DNA of 10,561 nt, taken from the NCBI RefSeq assembly GCF_024693525.1, contig NZ_JAILKR010000035.1, forward strand, positions 1 through 10,561, in the 5' to 3' direction. The translations under genes and the position numbers were made by a program. Below the pieces are notes generated by a model, which did no database searches, was not told the origin of the DNA, and saw only the letters and a list, made by a program, of their open reading frames with translations. This DNA comes from Selenomonas sp. (lineage in GTDB: Bacteria; Bacillota_C; Negativicutes; Selenomonadales; Selenomonadaceae). Positions 6,909 to 10,561 of this stretch are shown here, piece after piece; position 1 is the stretch's first letter, and every line of letters begins with the position of its first letter.

Positions 6909-6915
6909 AAGCGCC

Positions 6916-8310
6916 GTGGTTTTTTCTTCTAATATATTTTTGTTTGTGTTTCTACCAATGGTACTCCTGCTTTACTACAATCCATTTAGCAAAAGCCGGA
7001 AATTCCGCAACGTATTATTGCTCATCGCCAGCCTTTTTTTTTACGGTTGGGGTGAGCCTTTCTTTATCTGGTTGATGATTCTTTCCATCATCACCGGCTG
7101 GCAGATTGGCCTCCGGATAACAGCTGCAACTACACCGCAAAAACGCAAGCTATGGCTTTCTCTCGGAGCAGCCTTTCATTTGGGTATGCTGTTCGTCTTT
7201 AAGTATCTTACTTTTACGGCCAATCAGCTTGGGCTTTTACTGCAAAAAGATTTTTCTGCACTCCAGCTGGCCCTGCCCATCGGGATTTCTTTCTTTACCT
7301 TCCAGCTGCTTTCCTACCTTCTCGATATCTATTATGGAAAAGCGCCAGCCCAGCGAAACGTACTGCATGTCGGCCTCTACATTGCTTTGTTTCCTCAGCT
7401 CATTGCCGGCCCCATTGTGCGTTATGCTGATATCGAGCGGGAAATCCTTCACCGTCAAGAAACCCGGCAGGATTTCACCGCTGGCATGATACGCTTCAGT
7501 TACGGCTTGGCCAAAAAAGTACTATTGGCCAATTACCTGGCGGTCATTGCTATGAACAGTCAATTTCTAGCCGGCCAAGAGCCCCTTTCTGTTGCAGCAG
7601 CTTGGCTGGGGGCTATCGCTTATACGCTTCAGATTTATTTTGACTTCTCCGGCTACTCGGACATGGCCATTGGATTGGGGCAAATGTTTGGATTCCATTT
7701 CCGGGAAAATTTCAACTACCCCTATATTTCCCGCAGTGTAACGGAATTTTGGCGTCGCTGGCATATCTCACTATCCTCTTGGTTCCGGGATTATGTCTAT
7801 ATTCCTCTCGGAGGCAACAGGTGTAGCCGTAGCCGTATGGCCTTAAACCTCTTGATCGTTTGGTCACTGACAGGCTTCTGGCATGGCGCCAACTGGACAT
7901 TTTTGCTTTGGGGACTGATTTATTTTCTATTGCTGATCCTGGAAAAGTTTACCAACTTTATTGACCATCTTGGTATTTTCAGTCACCTTTACACCTTGCT
8001 GGCTGTCATTACAGCCTGGGTAGTGTTCCAGTTTCCTGATCTCGAACAAAGTCTATCTTATCTTAGCATGATGTGGGGACAAGCTGGTAATCCGCTCTTT
8101 GATGAACTGGCAGCGCATTTCCTCACCAGCGGCTGGCTGATTTGGCTTATGGGGTTGGCTTTTTCTCTCCCCCTCTATCCATGGATTGCTGCGCACTGGC
8201 GTTGTTGGCACTCAGTTGCTGAGCCTTGTCTGGCAGCGATTTTGTTCGTACTTTCCCTTATTGCTACTGTAGCAGGGAATTATAATCCCTTTATCTATTT
8301 TAACTTTTGA
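6916..8310 (+). CDS. Membrane-bound O-acyltransferase (MBOAT, AlgI/DltB-like)
   Basis: A 464-residue polytopic membrane protein of the MBOAT family, which moves acyl (usually acetyl) groups across or at the membrane onto extracytoplasmic polysaccharides or teichoic acids. The N-terminus MVFSSNIFLFVFLPMVLLLYY is typical of AlgI-like members. The core shows FDFSGYSDMAIGLG, NYPYISRSVTEFWRRWHISLSSW with His283, YIPLGGNR, and LTGFWHGANWTFLLWG with the invariant catalytic His323. I chose the GTG at 6916 because GGGAGG (6903-6908) is 7 bases upstream; the longer reading from ATG at 6895 would translate through this ribosome binding site. It is 9 bp from the DHHW gene, which is its probable partner. 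The acceptor glycan is unknown. Base composition appears more AT-rich than in ileS, by eye only. Confidence 0.93.
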   Translation: MVFSSNIFLFVFLPMVLLLYYNPFSKSRKFRNVLLLIASLFFYGWGEPFFIWLMILSIITGWQIGLRITAATTPQKRKLWLSLGAAFHLGMLFVFKYLTFTANQLGLLLQKDFSALQLALPIGISFFTFQLLSYLLDIYYGKAPAQRNVLHVGLYIALFPQLIAGPIVRYADIEREILHRQETRQDFTAGMIRFSYGLAKKVLLANYLAVIAMNSQFLAGQEPLSVAAAWLGAIAYTLQIYFDFSGYSDMAIGLGQMFGFHFRENFNYPYISRSVTEFWRRWHISLSSWFRDYVYIPLGGNRCSRSRMALNLLIVWSLTGFWHGANWTFLLWGLIYFLLLILEKFTNFIDHLGIFSHLYTLLAVITAWVVFQFPDLEQSLSYLSMMWGQAGNPLFDELAAHFLTSGWLIWLMGLAFSLPLYPWIAAHWRCWHSVAEPCLAAILFVLSLIATVAGNYNPFIYFNF

Positions 8311-8319
8311 GGTACAGCT

Positions 8320-9657
8320 ATGAGCATTCGTGACTATATAATGCGGTTTTGCGCCGGACTTTTGGTGCTGGCTTTTTTCCTGATATTTATCCGCTGGTTT
8401 ACCGTGGTGATTCTGATTGACAACTGTAAATGGGACAATACGCTGACCCGGTTGGTACTTTGGGATAATTGGCGTCTTCCCGAGCGTATCCATCCTCGGG
8501 AAAAAGATATTGACTGGGCTAGTCTCTATCCTTTTCCCGAACCGCAGCCGGAACGTTCCTTATTGGCAGAAGTGCGTCAACAAGAAAACAAACTGCGTGA
8601 AGAACAGGAGCGTATCGCCAACTGGAGCGAAACGTATTTCCCCGGTTACACGAACATCGTGGAGACTGGCCGGCGCTATGACCAGTTCATTGGCTGGAAT
8701 ATCCGCCCCTTAACCATCGGTAGTGTCCAGGTATTGTCAGATGGCTGGCTCTTTTTCCCCACCCTGCCCTTCGACCTTCAGGAATACATAGACGAAACGG
8801 CTTCCCTGGCTGAATTTTGCCAGCAGCAAGGCACAAAATTCCTATTCGTCCCTAATCCGCCCGCCCTCGATCCAACCACAGATAGCGCATTCACCGGCCG
8901 GCTGGATTTCGGTCTACAAAAAAAAGATGCCATGCTGCAGGGATTGCAGGCGTGCGGGATCGCCACCCTCGACCTGTATCCGTACATGCACAGAGATTTT
9001 CCTGACACACCCTACCATCAGTTATTCTTCCGGTCAGACCATCATTGGCTGCCCACCACCGGGTTCTGGGCAGCTACACATATTGCCCAATGGCTGGAAG
9101 ATGCAGGTGATATCTCTTTGCCCAAAGATTGCCTGCGTTTGACAAACTACCGGCAAGAACACTATCCAGCTTATTTCCTGGGCAGTCAAGGCAAACGAAT
9201 GACCACTGTTCTGACTCAACCTGACAATTTTATGCTTCTTTATCCCGAGTTCCCCACCTGCCTGCATTATGAAATTCCCGGACTGGGCATTGATACTTAT
9301 GGAGATTTTTCTATTACCTACGACATGCACGAGCTGGAGCGAAAAGATTTTTACGGTTCCAATCCCTATGCAGCTTACAACCATGCAGATTGCTCCCTGA
9401 TTCGTATAGAAAACTTTGCCCCTGAAGCTGCCAATATAAAACTTCTTGTAATCAAGGACTCCTTTGCCAACAGTGTAGCTCCCTTTCTAGCTCTCTGCGT
9501 AAAGCAGATGGATATTATCGATCCCCGCTGGTTCAAAGGCAGCATCCACAGTTATATCCATAAAACTCAGCCTGACTTCGTATTGGTTCTTCACACCATC
9601 GATTTGGATTATCCACTGGAGCGCGATTCCCATCAGGACAACTATGATTTTCGTTGA
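8320..9657 (+). CDS. DHHW-family (AlgX/AlgJ-like SGNH) protein, partner of the MBOAT
   Basis: A 445-residue membrane-anchored protein: one transmembrane segment at about residues 9-33, a Glu/Arg/Gln-rich, probably coiled-coil stretch near 81-104, then an extracytoplasmic SGNH-like domain. Landmarks are SDGWLFF (140-146), the signature DHHW at 240-243 (Asp240 and His242 as the D-x-H of the catalytic triad), and VIKDSFANS with candidate nucleophile Ser381, written KDS instead of GDS as in many DHHW proteins. By analogy to AlgJ/AlgX and PatB, it would receive acyl groups exported by the MBOAT and place them on a glycan. The start is ATG with GAGG 7 bases upstream, 9 bp after the MBOAT stop, so translation is probably coupled. 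The substrate is not predictable from sequence. Confidence 0.88.
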   Translation: MSIRDYIMRFCAGLLVLAFFLIFIRWFTVVILIDNCKWDNTLTRLVLWDNWRLPERIHPREKDIDWASLYPFPEPQPERSLLAEVRQQENKLREEQERIANWSETYFPGYTNIVETGRRYDQFIGWNIRPLTIGSVQVLSDGWLFFPTLPFDLQEYIDETASLAEFCQQQGTKFLFVPNPPALDPTTDSAFTGRLDFGLQKKDAMLQGLQACGIATLDLYPYMHRDFPDTPYHQLFFRSDHHWLPTTGFWAATHIAQWLEDAGDISLPKDCLRLTNYRQEHYPAYFLGSQGKRMTTVLTQPDNFMLLYPEFPTCLHYEIPGLGIDTYGDFSITYDMHELERKDFYGSNPYAAYNHADCSLIRIENFAPEAANIKLLVIKDSFANSVAPFLALCVKQMDIIDPRWFKGSIHSYIHKTQPDFVLVLHTIDLDYPLERDSHQDNYDFR

Positions 9658-9678
9658 AGCAGATATACAAGCGCCCTC

Positions 9679-9708
9679 TTGACGCCTTCCCCCGCCATCT
9701 ACTATAAT
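9679..9708 (+). promoter_or_regulatory. Strong promoter of the SpeD-like gene
   Basis: TTGACG (9679-9684) and a perfect TATAAT (9703-9708) lie 18 bases apart. The predicted transcript starts near 9715 and has a leader of about 50 bases, in which TAGGAT (9710-9715) and ATCCTA (9731-9736) could form a weak 6-bp stem. The gene is thus separately transcribed from the acylation genes. Confidence 0.75.
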
Positions 9709-9762
9709 ATAGGATATGTGTTTTATCGTCATCCTAGCATATAAAAAGGAGCATAAAAAATA

Positions 9763-10221
9763 GTGAAAATATTAGCCCGTCATTTAACGGCCGATTTATT
9801 CAACTGCAAAAACAATAAACTCACTGACATAGAACTTATCCAGGAGAATATGAAAGCTGCACTTGAACGCATCGGACACCAGCTTGTCAAGTTGGATGTC
9901 CAGCAGCTTGCCGATGATCATTATGTCATCTTTGCCTTACTGGCCGACGGCCATCTTTCCCTTCACATCTATATGGATCTGAAGTACGTTGCCCTCGATG
10001 TGTTCCTCTGTCACGAGGATGCTGAGCCGGATATGGTAGCTCAAGAGATCCGCAACTTCTTCAAGCCGGACAAGACCAAGACGACAGTCCTCAAGCGCGG
10101 CAACTTCGGCGTCGCTAAGGAAATCAAACCGAAAGTCACGACGAAGGTTGCACCACTGCGCAAGATCCACAATACTGGCGCGAAAGTCATCCGTGCCTTG
10201 GCACGTCGCAATCATCAGTAA
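9763..10221 (+). CDS. SpeD-like protein (S-adenosylmethionine decarboxylase homologue) lacking the pyruvoyl serine
   Basis: A 152-residue protein whose first about 105 residues align with the small bacterial AdoMet decarboxylase proenzyme: ARHLTADLFNC (5-15), DGHLSLH (62-68), YVALDVFLC (75-83). SpeD normally cleaves itself between Glu62 and Ser63 of ESH (Thermotoga numbering), and Ser63 becomes the catalytic pyruvoyl group. Here the sequence is Asp62-Gly63-His64, the codon being GGC, and the Ser55 position is Val. His68 and Cys83 are kept. The protein therefore cannot form a pyruvoyl cofactor and should not be annotated as an active decarboxylase. Residues 107-152 form a Lys/Arg-rich tail absent from normal SpeD. 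The start is GTG, with AAGGAG about 11 bases upstream, a somewhat long spacing. It has its own promoter and terminator and no spermidine synthase gene beside it. The true role is unknown. Confidence 0.82.
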   Translation: MKILARHLTADLFNCKNNKLTDIELIQENMKAALERIGHQLVKLDVQQLADDHYVIFALLADGHLSLHIYMDLKYVALDVFLCHEDAEPDMVAQEIRNFFKPDKTKTTVLKRGNFGVAKEIKPKVTTKVAPLRKIHNTGAKVIRALARRNHQ

Positions 10222-10224
10222 TGA

Positions 10225-10254
10225 AAAAAAGCTCTCCTGCGGGAGGGCTTTTTT
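10225..10254 (+). terminator. Intrinsic terminator of the SpeD-like gene
   Basis: GCTCTCC (10231-10237) pairs with GGAGGGC (10242-10248) around a TGCG loop, flanked by AAAAAA on the left and TTTTTT on the right, so it can work in both directions. It begins 3 bases after the stop codon. Confidence 0.92.
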
Positions 10255-10273
10255 CATAGGCAAAATACTCCGA

Positions 10274-10304
10274 AACAAAAAAAGCGAGCCGACTGGCTCG
10301 CTTT
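10274..10304 (-). terminator. Intrinsic terminator of the rRNA operon
   Basis: On the minus strand AAAGCGAGCC (10295-10304) pairs perfectly with GGCTCGCTTT (10281-10290) around a 4-base loop, followed by TTTTGTTT. It faces the terminator of the SpeD-like gene, isolating the two convergent units. Confidence 0.9.
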
Positions 10305-10362
10305 AGCGATGTATACTCAAAACTATACAGAAGAATGTCGAACATTTCAGTTCGTAGCGGTC

Positions 10363-10410
10363 AACGTCAGCCAATCATCTGCGCCTTGCAGGCTTGATTC
10401 TTGGGACGTT
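10363..10410 (-). repeat. Post-23S hairpin B of a structurally repeated pair
   Basis: On the minus strand AACGTC pairs with GACGTT (10405-10410 with 10363-10368). Inside lie CCAA/TTGG (10401-10404 with 10371-10374), a symmetric GA/GA internal loop that would form tandem sheared G-A pairs, ATC/GAT, and GCC/GGC closing a small loop. Two extra bases (CT) bulge on the 3' side between the outer stem and TTGG. Confidence 0.7.
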
Positions 10411-10419
10411 TTCGCATAC

Positions 10420-10469
10420 GGCCTGTTATCCAATCATTTTTCGCTTACGCTCGAATTCTTGGACAGGCC
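10420..10469 (-). repeat. Post-23S hairpin A of a structurally repeated pair
   Basis: On the minus strand GGCCTGT pairs with ACAGGCC (10463-10469 with 10420-10426). It is followed inside by CCAA/TTGG (10459-10462 with 10430-10433), the same symmetric GA/GA loop, an ATT/AAT stem, and GC-GTAA-GC, a GNRA tetraloop. A short 3'-side bulge (ATA) is present. It shares CCAAGAAT and ATGATTGG with hairpin B while the outer stems differ in sequence, as expected for conserved structure. It starts about 5 bases after the 23S 3' end. Confidence 0.7.
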
Positions 10470-10474
10470 AGTAA

Positions 10475-10561
10475 AGTTAAGCCCTCGACTTATTAGTATT
10501 GGTCCGCTCCATGCCTTACGGCACTTCCACTCCCAACCTATCTACCTTGTCTTCTTCAAGG
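10475..10561 (-). rRNA. 23S ribosomal RNA, 3' end (partial)
   Basis: On the minus strand the sequence GGTAGATAGGTTGGGAGTGG, then GCCGTAAGGC, ACTAATAAGTCGAGGGCTTAAC is the conserved 3' terminus of bacterial 23S rRNA. The rest of the gene lies beyond the right edge. The 3' end is placed near 10475 from the CTTAAC that pairs with the 5' GGTTAAG of the mature molecule; a few bases either way are possible. Confidence 0.93.

Noticed and set aside
6867..6932. 21-codon open frame overlapping the MBOAT start, ending in a basic RGRKRRGFFF stretch
   Set aside because: It has no ribosome binding site before its ATG and reads through the ribosome binding site and start of the MBOAT gene; chance is the simplest explanation.
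10363..10469. Hairpins after the 23S gene read as kink-turns or as a tRNA
   Set aside because: The tandem G-A pairs are present, but the bulge is four base pairs away from them instead of adjacent, so they are not standard kink-turns; no cloverleaf or CCA end can be drawn.
1..10561. CRISPR arrays, insertion sequences, phage genes or attachment sites
   Set aside because: No regularly spaced direct repeats, transposase or integrase motifs, or terminal inverted repeats were seen anywhere in the window.

Overview
The window looks like chromosome of a low-to-moderate G+C Firmicute, most likely a Negativicute (Selenomonadales type). This is an inference from two T-box riboswitches, Firmicute-style Shine-Dalgarno sequences, GTG/TTG starts and the protein types; no taxonomic search was possible.

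Left part (1-5895, all minus strand). Reading with transcription from the right, a strong promoter drives an isoleucine T-box leader and ileS (type 2 isoleucyl-tRNA synthetase, TTG start), which ends in a rho-independent terminator. Next comes a two-gene unit: a CsoR/RcnR/InrS-family metal-sensing repressor with a histidine-rich N-terminus, and 25 bp later a free-standing Hpt phosphotransfer protein with its own terminator. Then follows a single hotdog-fold acyl-CoA thioesterase, and finally a leucine T-box leader and the first 154 codons of a long-type leuA (2-isopropylmalate synthase), cut by the window edge. The two T-boxes couple leucine synthesis and Ile-tRNA charging to the charging state of tRNA-Leu (specifier CUC) and tRNA-Ile (specifier AUC).

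Right part (5918-10254, plus strand). A promoter back-to-back with that of ileS drives lgt (prolipoprotein diacylglyceryl transferase). It is followed by an MBOAT O-acyltransferase and a DHHW (AlgX/AlgJ-like SGNH) protein separated by only 9 bp; together they look like a two-gene module for O-acylating an extracellular or cell-envelope glycan. A separate consensus-like promoter then drives a small SpeD-like protein. It aligns without gaps to bacterial S-adenosylmethionine decarboxylase through the active-site region, but carries Gly where the pyruvoyl-forming Ser must be, and it has a basic C-terminal tail.

Right edge (10274-10561, minus strand). The 3' end of a 23S rRNA gene enters from the right. 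Between it and a strong terminator lie about 170 bp with no recognisable 5S rRNA gene, but with two hairpins sharing one architecture (CCAAGAAT ... ATGATTGG arms with a tandem G-A/A-G internal loop).

The best candidates for something undescribed are the serine-less SpeD paralogue, the twin hairpins in the 5S-less rRNA tail, and the metal-sensor/Hpt gene pair.
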